This document shows positions 23,771-33,645 of a stretch of DNA of 64,000 nt, in pieces. The translations under genes and the position numbers were made by a program. Numbering within the stretch: the stretch's first letter is position 1; every line of letters begins with the position of its first letter. Below the pieces are notes generated by a model. It searched no databases and was not told the origin of the DNA. It was given only the letters and a program-made list of their open reading frames with translations. This DNA comes from Dactylis glomerata (Eukaryota > Streptophyta > Magnoliopsida > Poales > Poaceae): the NCBI GenBank assembly GCA_007115705.1, contig QXEO01000232.1:4330880-4394879 (forward strand), written 5' to 3'.

Positions 23771-26700
23771 GTGCACTATGAACTTCATGTCATTTGCGGT
23801 GTGAATCCGAAAGTACCTGAAGGGGCAAGTGTTGTGTCACGTACCGTGACCTGGGACGAACGACAACAACGTCTACACCTGCTACGTCTCCATCGCCAAG
23901 ACCGGCAGAGCAGAAGACGCCTGGGCCTCGAAGGGGAGATCGTATCCGCCGGCCCAATCCTCGCTACGCCAGCAACCCGGGCCCATCAGGACGCAAGGCA
24001 ACCAATCCGAAGCCTTAAGAAGGGGACCCACCCGTCAGGTTGAGGGTGTGGAATGTGTAATCCGTGAACCGGCTCTCTCTTATCCCCGAATTCCTCTCTT
24101 CCTCGATCCCCAATTCTCTGGAACCCTAGATCAAGGGTTGTATCGGATCGAATTGATGTGAGTGAATTATCGGGAACGTAACAAGTGGTATCAGAGCCAT
24201 CCTACCCACCACAAATTTTCTCCTACTCCTCCAATCTGGCCGGTAGATATCCATCGATCATCCAGACTCGACACGGCAAGGCATCAGCCATGGAAGAACA
24301 GGCCAAGCTCCTCGCAGATCTGACTGCGATGATCTCCTCCATGAACTTCAAACTCGAGGAGATGCACCCGGTGGTGCTCGATCTGAGTTCCTGGCGGCCC
24401 ATGATCGAGCGGAACATGGACAATCTGCGCGCAGAAGTGGGCGATCTGAGGATGCGGATGAGCGAAGTGGTGCGATCTTCTTCCTCTTCTCCCACAGGCG
24501 CTGCTCCGCCACCGCTTCGCCCCTTCACGGCGGACGCGCCACCGCTACTACCGACACCGCCTAAACCGGTGGGGTTTGCATCCAGCGACCTTCCGGCTGT
24601 GGATGGTGGCGACGGCCACGGGCAATTCGGCCACGGCGACGCATCGAACCAACGGGGTGCCAATTTCGGTGACCTCGTGTCACCAAAAGGGGCCCCGGCC
24701 AAGGGTACGTGTCACAATCCTTGCGCTGGTTACGATTCGTCTGATTCTGCTCGCAATTGGAACTTCTCTCGATTTCCTGCACCGCCTCGTGTGGATTTTC
24801 CGCTCTTCGATGGCGAGAATCCGCGCGCGTGGCGACTTCGTTGCGAGGCCTACTTCCAGGTGTGCAATATGCACCCGGAAACTTGGGTGAACTGTGCAGC
24901 AATGTACTTCACTGACGATGCACTCGCTTGGCTTCAGTCCACCGAGGCGCACCTGCATTTTCCTACTTGGAAGGAATTTGCTGACACTCTTTGTAATCAG
25001 TTTGGGAAATCAGAATTTCAACATCACCTGCGCACTTTTAATAGACTCGTTCAAACTGGCACAGTAGTGGAGTATGCTAGCAAATTCAACACATTGATGC
25101 ACAATCTCACAGCTCACCACAGCTCGTGGGATCCTTCCTTTTTTGTCACTCACTTCATAGATGGGCTTCAGAAAGAAATTCGAGCTGCTGTGATTTTACA
25201 TCGTCCCATCGACCTTGTTACTGCCGTGGACCTTGCCATTTTGCAGGAAGAGGTACTGGATACATGTCGTCGTGAGACGCGACGGGAATTCTCGCCTGGC
25301 TATCGGCCAATTCCTCATAATGCTGTTCCTCTGCCTCCACCGCCGCGGGGTGTGCCAGTTCCAGCGCCGCGTGTCGAGGAGAAGCGCGTGGGCGAGGGAC
25401 CCCGTCAACCGCAATAAGAAGACAAGGTCGCCGTGCTCCGCAATTATCGCAAGGCGCGCGGACTCTGCTTCACTTGTGGAGAACATTGGGCGCGCGATCA
25501 CCGCTGCGGCCCAACGGTGCAACTTCACGTCGTCGAAGAATTGCTCGCCATGGTGCAACCTAAGGAAGAACCATACTCAGGGCCGGATTCTTCGGAGTTC
25601 CACAATGATACTAGCAGCGAGCTCATGCACCTTTCTGAAGCAGCAGTAGTGGGTGGGCACGGTGCCGCCACAATGCGATTCCGTGGAACTGTCCAAGGCC
25701 ACGACGTTCTGATGTTGGTTGACTCTGGCAGTTCCCATACATTTATCAGTGCAGGCCTGGCTGCTCGTCTGCAATTGCCCTCTCGGACCATTGCGCCTCT
25801 GAGAGTCAAGGTGGCCAACGGTGGTATGTTGGAATGCAATAGGGAGTTGCCCAATGTGAGGTGGAGTACTCAGGGAGTCCAATTTATTACCAGTTTCAAG
25901 ATTTTACCTCTGGGATCTTATGATATCATTCTGGGATTTGATTGGTTATCAAAACACAGCCCCATGAGGGTTCATTGGGCAGAGCAGACCATGAATTTTG
26001 AGTGGGAGGGGAGAATAGTTTACTTGTCTGGGGCTCAAGTGGACGCCACTCAGTGTACAGCAGTCTCAGCAGATCAGTTGCGGTCTCTTGTGCAGAAATC
26101 TCAAGTTGCGCGAGTGATGCACCTATTCCTGATGCAGCCGACACCCTCTTCCTCTGAGGACACAATTCCACCAGCAGTGCAGCCTATCTTGTCTGAATTT
26201 GGGCACCTGTTTGAAGAACCACAAGGGTTACCTCCTCAACGTCAGTTTGACCATGCTATTCCGTTACTGCCAGGAGTGAAGCCTGTCAACCTTCGACCTT
26301 ATCATTTCAATCCAGCTCAGAAGGACGAAGTGGAGAAACAAGTAGCTCAGATGTTAGCACAAGGGATAATTCAGTTGAGCAGTAGTCCTTATGCGTCACC
26401 TGTTATTTTGGTACTGAAAAAAGATCTCACTTGGCGATTCAGTGTGGACTTTCGTCAGCTCAATGCCATTACAGTTAAGAACCGCTATCCCTTGCCTGTC
26501 ATTGATGAACTTCTGGACGAACTATCCGGTTCTATTTGGTTCACCAGCCTGGATCTGCGTGCTGGCTACCACCAAATTCGTATGCGTCCTGAAGATGAGC
26601 ACAAAACGGCGTTCAAAACTCACCAAGGGCACTATGAATTCAAAGTGATGGCTTATGGATTGACGGGCGCACCAGCTACCTTCCAGGGTCTAATGAACAC

Positions 26701-29550
26701 CATCCTCCAGCCATTGCTTCGTCGAGGAGTGTTAGTTTTTATTGATGATATCCTTATATACAGCAAAGATCTGCAATCTCACCTAGCCTTGCTTCGACAA
26801 GTGTTTCTAATCCTGACACAGCATCAACTCAAAATCAAACGCAGCAAGTGCAAGTTCTTGCAGCCGCAACTGGTGTATTTGGGGCATGAGATCAGTGGTG
26901 CTGGTGTCAAAACTGACCAGAAGAACATAGTGGCAGTGGCCAAGTGGCCTTCCCCGGAGAATTTGAAGCAAGTCCGTGGATTCCTTGGCCTGGCAGGATA
27001 TTACAGGAAATTTGTAAGGAATTTTGGTATCATCAGTCGGCCTTTAACAGATCTCCTGAAGAAGTCCTCAGTGTTTTGCTGGACAGCTCTGGAAGAAGCA
27101 TCCTTCTCGGCTCTCAAACAAGCGTTGGTTTCGGCACCAGTGTTGGCTCTGCCTGATTTCTCCTGTACCTTTGAAATTGAGACTGACGCATCTGATCATG
27201 GTATTGGTGCTGTGTTGATACAGAACAAGCATCCTCTGGCTTTCTTAAGCAAGGCCCTTGGCCCACGCTCGAGTGCTCTATCCACTTATGAGAAGGAGGC
27301 ACTGGCTATCATCATGGCAGTTGATCACTGGCGTCCCTATTTACAGCCAGCAGAATTCATTGTGCATACTGATCAAAAGAGTTTGATTCATCTTGAGGAG
27401 CAGCATATCTCGACACCGTGGCAGCAGAAAGTGATGATGAAACTGCTGGGCCTTCGATACCGTATTGTCTACAAGAAAGGGCAGGACAATCGTGCTGCTG
27501 ATGCGCTGTCTCGCTGCCCACAGCCGGCCACGGGAGAGTTAGCAGCAGTTTCTGTCTGTTTGCCGACCTGGCTCGAGGAGGTGTAGTTGGGATATCATGC
27601 TGATCCTCTGGCGCAGAAGTTCCTGGTGCAGCTAGCTGCAGCGTCTTCATCAGCAGTGGGTGATTACCAACTGGAGGACGGGATCATCAAACTAAAAGGG
27701 CGGGTGTGGGTCGGTAACAATCCAGCTCTGCAGCAACAAATCGTCACCGCTTTGCATTCCAGCGCAATTGGCGGGCATTCTGGTTTTGGTGTCACATACC
27801 GCCGCTTGCGCACTCTCTTTGCGTGGCCTGGGTTAAAGAATCAGGTTCGCCAGTTTGTGGAGGCCTGCTCTGTCTGTAAGCAAGCTAAGCCAGAACGCTG
27901 CCGTTATCCTGGACTTTTAGAGCCACTGCCGGTGCCACCACATGTTTGGCATACTGTTACTATGGATTTCGTGGAAGGATTACCGCGTTCTTCTGGATTC
28001 AATTGCATCCTGGTGGTAGTTGACAAGCTCTCCCAATATGCTCATTTCTTGCCACTGGCCCATCCCTTTACAGCTTATCAGGTTGCACAAGCTTATATCA
28101 CCAACATCTACAAACTACATGGCTTGCCGGCAGCCATTGTATCAGATCGTGACAAGGTATTCACTTCCACCCTCTGGTGTGAGCTGTTTCGTCTCTCGCA
28201 GACTCAGCTCAAGATGAGCTCGGCCTATCATCCGCAGACTGACGGCACCACAGAACGGATAAATCAGTGTTTGGAAACCTTTTTACGTTGCTTTGCTCAT
28301 GCTTGCCCTACCAAATGGCAATCCTGGTTACACTTGGCAGAGTTCTGGTACAATACATCACCACATTCTGCTCTGGATAAGACCCCCTTCGAAGTGCTGT
28401 ATGGCCATAGCCCGCGTCACTTTGGTATCATAGACCCTGCCGAGTGTGCGGTTCCAGAACTAGGAGAATGGCTGCAGGACAGGCAGGACGTTATGGCTCT
28501 GCTACAACAACACCTCCTCTGCGCTCAGCAACATATGAAAGCCACTGCTGACAAGAAACGATCTGATCGGGCGTTTTCTGTAGATGATTGGGTCTACTTG
28601 AAGCTTCAGCCCTACATCCAACGGTCACTGGCTACCCGTGCTAACCCTAAACTGGCATTTCGATACTTTCGTCCTTTTCAGGTGCTTCAGCGGGTGGGAG
28701 GGACATCGTACAAACTCGCACTGCCGGAGTCCTGTAAGATACACCCAGTGATTCATGTTTCACAGCTGCGGCGTGCTCTGCCTCCTGATACCAAGGTCTG
28801 CGACGAGCTCCCCGCACCCCCGGTGCCCAGGCCGGAACCGGTGATCGTCCTCGAAACAAGGTTGTACAAGAAGGCAGGCTTGTCTTTGCCGCAAGTCCGG
28901 GTGCAATGGCGGGGTCAGCCATCTTCGCTGGCCACGTGGGAAGATCAAGCGGAGCTCCTCCACCATTTCCCTGATGCTCCAGCTTGGGGACAAGCTGGTT
29001 CTCAACCGGGGGAGAGTGTCACGTACCGTGACCTGGGACGCACGACAGCAACGTCTACACCTGCTACGTCTCCATCGCCAAGACCGGCAGAGCAGAAGAC
29101 GCCTGGGCCTCGAAGGGGAGATCGTATCCGCCGGCCCAATCCTCGCTACGCCAGCAACCCGGGCCCATCAGGACGCAAGGCAACCAATCCGAAGCCTTAA
29201 GAAGGGGACCCACCCGTCAGGTTGAGGGTGTGGAATGTGTAATCCGTGAACCGGCTCTCTCTTATCCCCGAATTCCTCTCTTCCTCGATCCCCAATTCTC
29301 TGGAACCCTAGATCAAGGGTTGTATCGGATCGAATTGCTGTGAGTGAATTATCGGGAACGTAACATGTTGGCACCCCAAAGAAGAATTTCAAATTTGAGT
29401 ACTCCCATATCAACTTTTTGGCAGCAGCCAAGGCACCAAATTCTACCGTGACAGCTCCAAAATTGTTCTTTGCTCAGTGTAGCAATAGTATAAAAGAGAC
29501 GCAGGAAAGACCATCCTGGTGCATCCCTGTATCCTATTCCTGCATGGATG
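23771..29550 (+). CDS. Split host gene, exon 2, interrupted by the chromovirus
   Basis: Exon parts are 23771-23834 and 29371-29550. The first encodes HYELHVICGVNPKVPEG and ends in the target duplication TGTTG. The second resumes in frame and encodes YSHINFLAAAK, PKLFFAQCSN and WCIPVSYS. A GT donor follows at 29551. The junction codon is restored exactly when one TSD copy and the element are skipped. Confidence 0.75.
23835..24183 (+). repeat. Chromovirus 5' LTR
   Basis: TGTCACGTACCGTGACC...CGGGAACGTAACA, 349 bp, the same length as the 3' copy. Confidence 0.95.
24186..24198 (+). other. Primer binding site, tRNA-iMet
   Basis: TGGTATCAGAGCC lies two bases after the 5' LTR and is complementary to the 3' end of plant initiator tRNA-Met. 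It primes minus-strand DNA synthesis. Confidence 0.95.
24290..25417 (+). CDS. gag: Chromovirus Gag
   Basis: ATG at 24290 (MEEQAKLLADL) gives 375 residues to a TAA. The N-terminus has a coiled-coil-like helix and then a proline-rich linker. From about residue 160 comes the Retrotrans_gag core, with FPLFDGENPRAWRLRCEAYF, W-NCAAMYFTDDALAWLQS and F-KEFADTLCNQFG. Gag forms the cytoplasmic particle that packages element RNA. The TAA falls before the zinc knuckle, and the same frame continues as pol, so in relatives Gag would run on. The stop is probably a mutation rather than a designed gag/pol boundary. Confidence 0.9.
   Translation: MEEQAKLLADLTAMISSMNFKLEEMHPVVLDLSSWRPMIERNMDNLRAEVGDLRMRMSEVVRSSSSSPTGAAPPPLRPFTADAPPLLPTPPKPVGFASSDLPAVDGGDGHGQFGHGDASNQRGANFGDLVSPKGAPAKGTCHNPCAGYDSSDSARNWNFSRFPAPPRVDFPLFDGENPRAWRLRCEAYFQVCNMHPETWVNCAAMYFTDDALAWLQSTEAHLHFPTWKEFADTLCNQFGKSEFQHHLRTFNRLVQTGTVVEYASKFNTLMHNLTAHHSSWDPSFFVTHFIDGLQKEIRAAVILHRPIDLVTAVDLAILQEEVLDTCRRETRREFSPGYRPIPHNAVPLPPPPRGVPVPAPRVEEKRVGEGPRQPQ
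25418..27586 (+). CDS. pol: Chromovirus zinc knuckle, protease, reverse transcriptase and RNase H
   Basis: It is in the same frame as Gag, directly after the TAA. The order is as follows: a zinc knuckle variant (CFTCGEHWARDHRC) near 25460-25505, then a retropepsin with active site VDSGSSHTFIS near 25715-25750. RT follows, with SSPYASPVILVLKK, WRFSVDFRQLNAIT and the catalytic block VFIDDILIYSK near 26735-26770. RNase H has ETDASDHGIGAVL and VHTDQKSL. It ends at TAG 27584-27586, between RNase H and integrase. All the catalytic motifs I looked for are present, so only the two stops appear to break the enzyme set. Confidence 0.93.
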   Translation, partial: EDKVAVLRNYRKARGLCFTCGEHWARDHRCGPTVQLHVVEELLAMVQPKEEPYSGPDSSEFHNDTSSELMHLSEAAVVGGHGAATMRFRGTVQGHDVLMLVDSGSSHTFISAGLAARLQLPSRTIAPLRVKVANGGMLECNRELPNVRWSTQGVQFITSFKILPLGSYDIILGFDWLSKHSPMRVHWAEQTMNFEWEGRIVYLSGAQVDATQCTAVSADQLRSLVQKSQVARVMHLFLMQPTPSSSEDTIPPAVQPILSEFGHLFEEPQGLPPQRQFDHAIPLLPGVKPVNLRPYHFNPAQKDEVEKQVAQMLAQGIIQLSSSPYASPVILVLKKDLTWRFSVDFRQLNAITVKNRYPLPVIDELLDELSGSIWFTSLDLRAGYHQIRMRPEDEHKTAFKTHQGHYEFKVMAYGLTGAPATFQGLMNTILQPLLRRGVLVFIDDILIYSKDLQSHLALLRQVFLILTQHQLKIKRSKCKFLQPQLVYLGHEISGAGVKTDQKNIVAVAKWPSPENLKQVRGFLGLAGYYRKFVRNFGIISRPLTDLLKKSSVFCWTALEEASFSALKQALVSAPVLALPDFSCTFEIETDASDHGIGAVLIQNKHPLAFLSKALGPRSSALSTYEKEALAIIMAVDHWRPYLQPAEFIVHTDQKSLIHLEEQHISTPWQQKVMMKLLGLRYRIVYKKGQDNRAADALSRCPQPATGELAAVSVCLPTWLEEV
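27587..29200 (+). CDS. int: Chromovirus integrase with C-terminal chromodomain
   Basis: It continues the same frame after the TAG. The zinc-binding N-domain shows H-S-IGGHSG and CSVCKQAK. The core has DFVEGLPRSSG, IVSDRDKVF and HPQTDGTTERIN (D, D, E triad). A chromodomain-like end follows (VQWRGQPSSLATWED). The last ~61 codons lie inside the 3' LTR (from 29017), so the LTR start is under coding constraint. The chromodomain is thought to guide insertion to marked chromatin. Confidence 0.92.
   Translation: MGYHADPLAQKFLVQLAAASSSAVGDYQLEDGIIKLKGRVWVGNNPALQQQIVTALHSSAIGGHSGFGVTYRRLRTLFAWPGLKNQVRQFVEACSVCKQAKPERCRYPGLLEPLPVPPHVWHTVTMDFVEGLPRSSGFNCILVVVDKLSQYAHFLPLAHPFTAYQVAQAYITNIYKLHGLPAAIVSDRDKVFTSTLWCELFRLSQTQLKMSSAYHPQTDGTTERINQCLETFLRCFAHACPTKWQSWLHLAEFWYNTSPHSALDKTPFEVLYGHSPRHFGIIDPAECAVPELGEWLQDRQDVMALLQQHLLCAQQHMKATADKKRSDRAFSVDDWVYLKLQPYIQRSLATRANPKLAFRYFRPFQVLQRVGGTSYKLALPESCKIHPVIHVSQLRRALPPDTKVCDELPAPPVPRPEPVIVLETRLYKKAGLSLPQVRVQWRGQPSSLATWEDQAELLHHFPDAPAWGQAGSQPGESVTYRDLGRTTATSTPATSPSPRPAEQKTPGPRRGDRIRRPNPRYASNPGPSGRKATNPKP
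29017..29365 (+). repeat. Chromovirus 3' LTR
   Basis: It is preceded by the purine-rich GGGGGAGAG tract and ends CGGGAACGTAACA before TSD TGTTG. Integrase coding runs into it, to the TAA at 29198-29200. Confidence 0.95.
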
Positions 29551-32040
29551 GTATGCTCTCAACTCTCTTTTCTCATGCACACACTGGTATCTCCTAGCAA
29601 TTTCATTGTGCCATTTAACAACATTCAAGAAAACAGTATTAGGTGTTATCATTATGGATCACTTTTGCATACATGCAACAAGTGTGTTTCCGATTCAAAT
29701 AGAACTGCACTGCCTTTTACAACACTCCAGGCATAGCAATATCAAAATTAGTGCTAACAGTAGGTTTAACGATTCGTTTAATAACAATTAAAATATGTTT
29801 CTCTTGCACAAGGATTCCCGGGTGTAACAAGAATACTAGCACAATCATTTTATTTTCTGCTATTATAAAATTCCAAAGTGAAGCACACAAAGTCACCGAC
29901 ACTTATTTCCGATCGAAGGGAGTATAAGTAGCCCAGGATAGCAAAGCTGTTGGTTGTTCATGGCGTGCCGGCAATACCATCCTCCATTTGTACGACCACA
30001 CACCTGACATGTATAATTGCTTCTCGTCAGGTCTAGTCACACACTGAATTTCGTTCTTCCATCCCCAACTACCCCCTCCCCATCACACCAGCTCTTACCA
30101 GGTCGCTCAGTAAAAAACATTTGCCTCACGAACCAGCACCCTACCCCTGAACCGGCGCAAATATGGAGACTTAAAAATCTCTACCGGCACTCTCAATATG
30201 CCTCCCAAGTCCCAATAGAGTTATTAGAGCACTGTATTTTGGCTCACACCGGTGGCCTCAATAGGGAGCCAACACATTTTAGAGCCCAATAAAACAGCTG
30301 GTGCTCCGATGGTTTGAAACCGTTTGCTGAAGTGCGTTAAGACCATTAGTAACCCATTCTAAGATTTACGTACAATGTTTCAGTCAAGCTAGACATTAAC
30401 CAGCACACACAACCTAGCTAAAAAAAAGGGCAAGAACAACGGAGGCAAATCACCATGAAGCATTTCTGGTACCAGAATAGACGGTGATCACATAAATGGC
30501 ACCTCCCATGGTTTCGTTGGGTTCCCGCAAACATTTTCGTGGAGCTCCACTACGCCGCACCTCAAACATCTTGGTAGTTTCCTCGGCGCCTTAGGCAGGT
30601 CGCCTCGAAGCGGGCATGTGGTGCTCTTGGGCCCTTCTCTCCTGCAAATCCTGCAAAAACGATACACATCTTCTTCGTCTTTTTGTACAGAGGATTGTCG
30701 CGGCTGGTCGTTGGTCTGCCCCACTTCATATTCTTCCCTGGAGCTCTCACCTATGAGCCCTCCGACAGACATTCATCCCCTTTGTCCTGTCCAAGATCTT
30801 CACAACTTTCCCTTGCAGCTTTCAACGTCTTGATGGTCGACGAGCCTATTCAGATTGATGTCCCCAAATTGCACACACTCACGGGTTTTTATGTAAAGCT
30901 TTGAGTGCCTGAAACTGTCCATTCTTGGAGGCCCTTGGTCCTTCTGGTACTTAATCAAGTTCTCCAGTAGCATGTCTCTTGCATTCCTTGTCCCCCATTT
31001 AACTATATATGTTTCTCCTGTATTTACCTCAATTTTAGTCGGAACATTACCTGGTTTTATTTCCACTAGCAGTTAGTCATGCAAGCGAAAAAGCAAGATC
31101 ATCATGCAGACAATAGAATGACAATGTAGGTTTACACGACAACAGACCATGCCCGAATGCTCGAAATTGCCGTACTTGCAGTTAAAGGATGACAGATCCT
31201 CAGTAACATCTACACTATGCAACTTTACACCACTTTTCCCTGGCAGCAGCATCTAAGTGATCGGTTAAAAATACTTCACTTTCTCAGTTTCCTGGAGTTC
31301 GTACATACCTGATTTGTACAGCGCCTTACCAAGTTGTTCAAATATTGCCCTTGTGTACACCTTGCTGGCATGCTTCTCTATCGGGAGATTCAGTTTCAGA
31401 ATTACACATATGCAGTCAAAATCATATTGGGAAAATCATAAACAAAATAGTCACTGGGAAGATTTATGTTCTTACTATGGATGTTATGTTTTCCTCATAA
31501 CTCACATCAGACTCCCCTGTCAAACTGAAGCTTCTCATATTGGCATAGAAAAAGCTGCATTGGGCATCCTGACGGGACTTCGCTGGGTATTTGTCATCTT
31601 GGCACCAAACACCCCTTTGAAGTATGGGGGATTTGAAGTATGGTTTCCCCCACATGTGTCAGTACTTCAAAATTCTGTCAAGAATAGGTGCTTCTGCAAA
31701 CTATATTTTGAAAGCATCTGTGCCCAGCCACCCTCAAACTCATTCTTAGTGATCATGTTGTGACCAGCTTATGGAATTCTTCATTGAAATCCGACTTCTT
31801 CCTGTACACGACGCCTAGCTATTCCTTTGTGGGGTCTGCCCGACCGAATCCTGAAGTCAATACTAGCGATGTGGAAAGATTTTCATTCAGCCTTAGTGTA
31901 GAAGTTTATATTGCGAAATTTGTATTATCAATGACTTTAAAATGCCAAATCAGGAGTCGGGACATACAATAATTTTTAGAAGTGTGCTCTATTATATGTT
32001 TTGTTAATAATCTAATTCCATATGTTTATTTTTATGCAAG
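29551..32040 (+). other. Host gene intron 2 (2,490 bp) with repeat content
   Basis: It lies between donor GATG|GTATGC and acceptor TGCAAG, and splices in phase 1 to VRCFSCEF. Inside is a degenerate FAR1-related sequence on the opposite strand (30488-31860). A Stowaway-like terminus (GAAGGGAGTA, around 29913) is also present, without a clear partner end. The rest, about 29620-30480, shows nothing recognisable. Confidence 0.6.
30488..31860 (-). pseudogene. Degenerate FAR1-related sequence (FRS), antisense in host intron 2
   Basis: Minus-strand pieces in several frames, in family order, match FAR1/FRS proteins, which derive from MULE transposase. NEFEGGWAQML and KGVFGAKMTNTQRS lie around 31560-31760. 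TRNARDMLLENLIKYQKDQG and DSFRHSKLY lie around 30850-30990. A C-terminal Cys-rich segment (CRICRREGPKSTTCP, then PRCLRCGVVELH) lies at 30490-30680. Frameshifts and stops break it and the N-terminus is missing. FRS proteins are transcription factors in light signalling; this copy cannot work. Confidence 0.65.
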
Positions 32041-32486
32041 TTCGATGCTTCTCTTGTGAGTTTAACGGGGCAAAGATTGTGCATCCACATGATGAGGCAT
32101 ACTGTGGGTACTACAAGGATTTCATTCTAATGGCTCATGGCATACACGGCTTTAAGAATGAACATATTATAAAAAAAAAATGAGACCCGCCAGGACTAGC
32201 CCTGGCCGGCTTTGGTTTATAGAAGAAACAACCGTGAGCACCCGTCAATCCTAGGATTCGAACCCGGGTGGGCAGCGTGCGTTCCCGCATCGCTTGCCAA
32301 CAGGTCGACGCCCTGTTCTCGAATGAACATATTATCAACTACTGCCATTTTAATGTTGATAAGATGGCCACCCTGACTGAAGATTTTCTCTATTTTGATC
32401 CCAATATGGACTCCAAGGTTGCAGAGATGAATCCAATTTCTAGTGTGGCTAGGGAATTGAGAGAATGGGAGGGTAGAATCTTCTGA
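32041..32486 (+). CDS. Split host gene, exon 3, interrupted by a SINE
   Basis: The parts are 32041-32170 and 32336-32486. The first encodes GAKIVHPHDEAYCGYYKDF and reaches KNEHII at the SINE. The second continues NYCHFNVDKMATLTEDFLYF to a TGA at 32484-32486. SINE plus one TSD add 165 bases, a multiple of three, but the insert carries an in-frame TAG. Confidence 0.75.
32171..32320 (-). mobile_element. tRNA-derived SINE (150 bp) in host exon 3
   Basis: A perfect 15-bp TSD GAATGAACATATTAT lies at 32156-32170 and 32321-32335. On the minus strand it has an A box (TTGGCAAGCGATGCGG) and a near-perfect B box (GGGTTCGAATCC). It ends in ten T residues, as several plant SINE families do. It needs LINE enzymes to move. 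Confidence 0.92.
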
Positions 32487-33270
32487 CATGTTTCTGCTTT
32501 CGTGTAAGCATGTGGATTAAATGGCATGGTTCTCTGCCGAATGTTTTTTTTTCACCTATTTATATCCAAAGGGGTAATATCCTGGTAGAATATGATTATA
32601 TGAATGTACTACGCAATGTATTGCATACACCCCAAATTTTTTTTTTTTGAAAGTTATCTGCGCTTGAAAAACAGATTGTCTTGTGAGCAGATCGTGAAAA
32701 CTAAGTCACTTCAAGAATAGGAAAATCATATGAATCATTCCAAGGTGAGACAACTATGCTCGTTCACTTTCAACAAGAAAAACTAGACCAATTCTACATG
32801 TATATGCAGGACTTGTTTTGATCTCCAATTGCGGCACTTTTTTTTGAAACAATAGGATATGTATTTAACAAATGAGCTTGTTAAATCTTTCGAAATGCAA
32901 TGGATTATCAGGATTGCCCCACTGTGGACTCATGCCGTGGTAGAGGGCAGCATAGTGCGGGCTTGCGGTGCTGTACTGGGTCACATTGAGGGTAGGCGCT
33001 TGGGTGGCCCTGGGAGGTGCCCTGTGGACATTGCGTCGATCTCCTTCAACGCTGTCACCGATGGTACACCTTCACAGAGCACGGCGGCGACTCGTAGTTG
33101 AGCAAGTCACCAGTGAGGTCTCTTTCAACTATGCCTCATGTCTGTAATGCTCTACTATATGATGAATAGATTACAAATTACGTGCCAATGTATAACAAGT
33201 ATGGGTTTGTGTTTCTGTAATGTGTAGCACACTCGTGACATACAAATTAAGTTGACAAAGATACCAATTA
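32487..33270. other. 3' flank of the host gene, no gene seen
   Basis: It contains a T run at about 32638-32649 and an 80-codon frame (32859-33101) with no recognisable feature. A 3' untranslated region of the host gene may occupy the first few hundred bases. Confidence 0.5.
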
Positions 33271-33559
33271 TGTTGGGGCTGCGCTCTGCAGCCCCTTTTC
33301 ACTCCCACTCTCTCTCGCTTGAACAAAGGTGGAAGAAGGAGAGAAACACACTGATTTTCCGGCGATCGAACGCCGCGACGCACACACGCCTATATCTTGG
33401 CTTTATTTCACTCAAAGGCTGAAATACATACATGGAGACGGGCAGACGGCCATAGCCCATAGGGTGAGCGCACATACACTCAGTGGCTACATCTTTCCCT
33501 GGCTCTCATCTCTTAACACGCTTACAACTCTGCTTAAAATAGACTCACGAACTCACCCA
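33271..33559 (-). repeat. Element G 3' LTR
   Basis: On the plus strand TGTTGGGGCTGCGC...ACTCACCCA, matching 49985-50270 along its length. The base left of it ends the putative TSD AATTA. Confidence 0.75.
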
Positions 33560-33645
33560 GCCAAGCAGCACACTCGCCCACTAAGGCTAATCATAGTGCA
33601 TAGTATCATATAGGAGTATCATGCATATGATACTAGTATATGATA

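Larger units (their letters stand above)
23835..29365 (+). mobile_element. Complete gypsy-type chromovirus in host exon 2 (5,531 bp)
   Basis: Two 349-bp LTRs (23835-24183, 29017-29365) differ at about three positions. A perfect TSD TGTTG lies at 23830-23834 and 29366-29370. A tRNA-iMet primer site follows the 5' LTR. Gag, protease, RT, RNase H, integrase and a chromodomain-like end lie in one reading frame, broken by two stops (TAA 25415-25417, TAG 27584-27586). Domain order (RT before integrase) and the C-terminal chromodomain place it in the chromovirus branch of Ty3/gypsy. Confidence 0.96.
14561..32486 (+). pseudogene. Host gene of a grass-specific DUF3615-like family, split by three transposon insertions
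   Basis: Three exons can be assembled by skipping the inserts and one TSD copy each: 14561-14668 plus 22156-23649, 23771-23834 plus 29371-29550, and 32041-32170 plus 32336-32486. Intron phases agree and the total is 2,127 bases, 709 codons including TGA, with no internal stop. The N-terminal half has two related modules, each with a DPVSNII core (FLDPVSNIIANTI and PRDPVSNIILNTIWY) and a GL-V-FL segment. The C-terminal half has HYELHVICGVNP, YSHINFLAAAK, PKLFFAQCSN, WCIPVSYS and GAKIVHPHDEAY. I associate these with grass proteins carrying DUF3615; that name is from memory and the function of the family is unknown. As it stands no normal transcript could encode the whole protein, since two inserts lie in exons over 5 kb apart. 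Confidence 0.8.

Noticed and set aside
25415..25417. TAA as a programmed gag-pol readthrough stop
   Set aside because: The context (CAA-TAA-GAA) is unlike the known CARYYA readthrough signal, and a second stop occurs later in pol; mutation is simpler.
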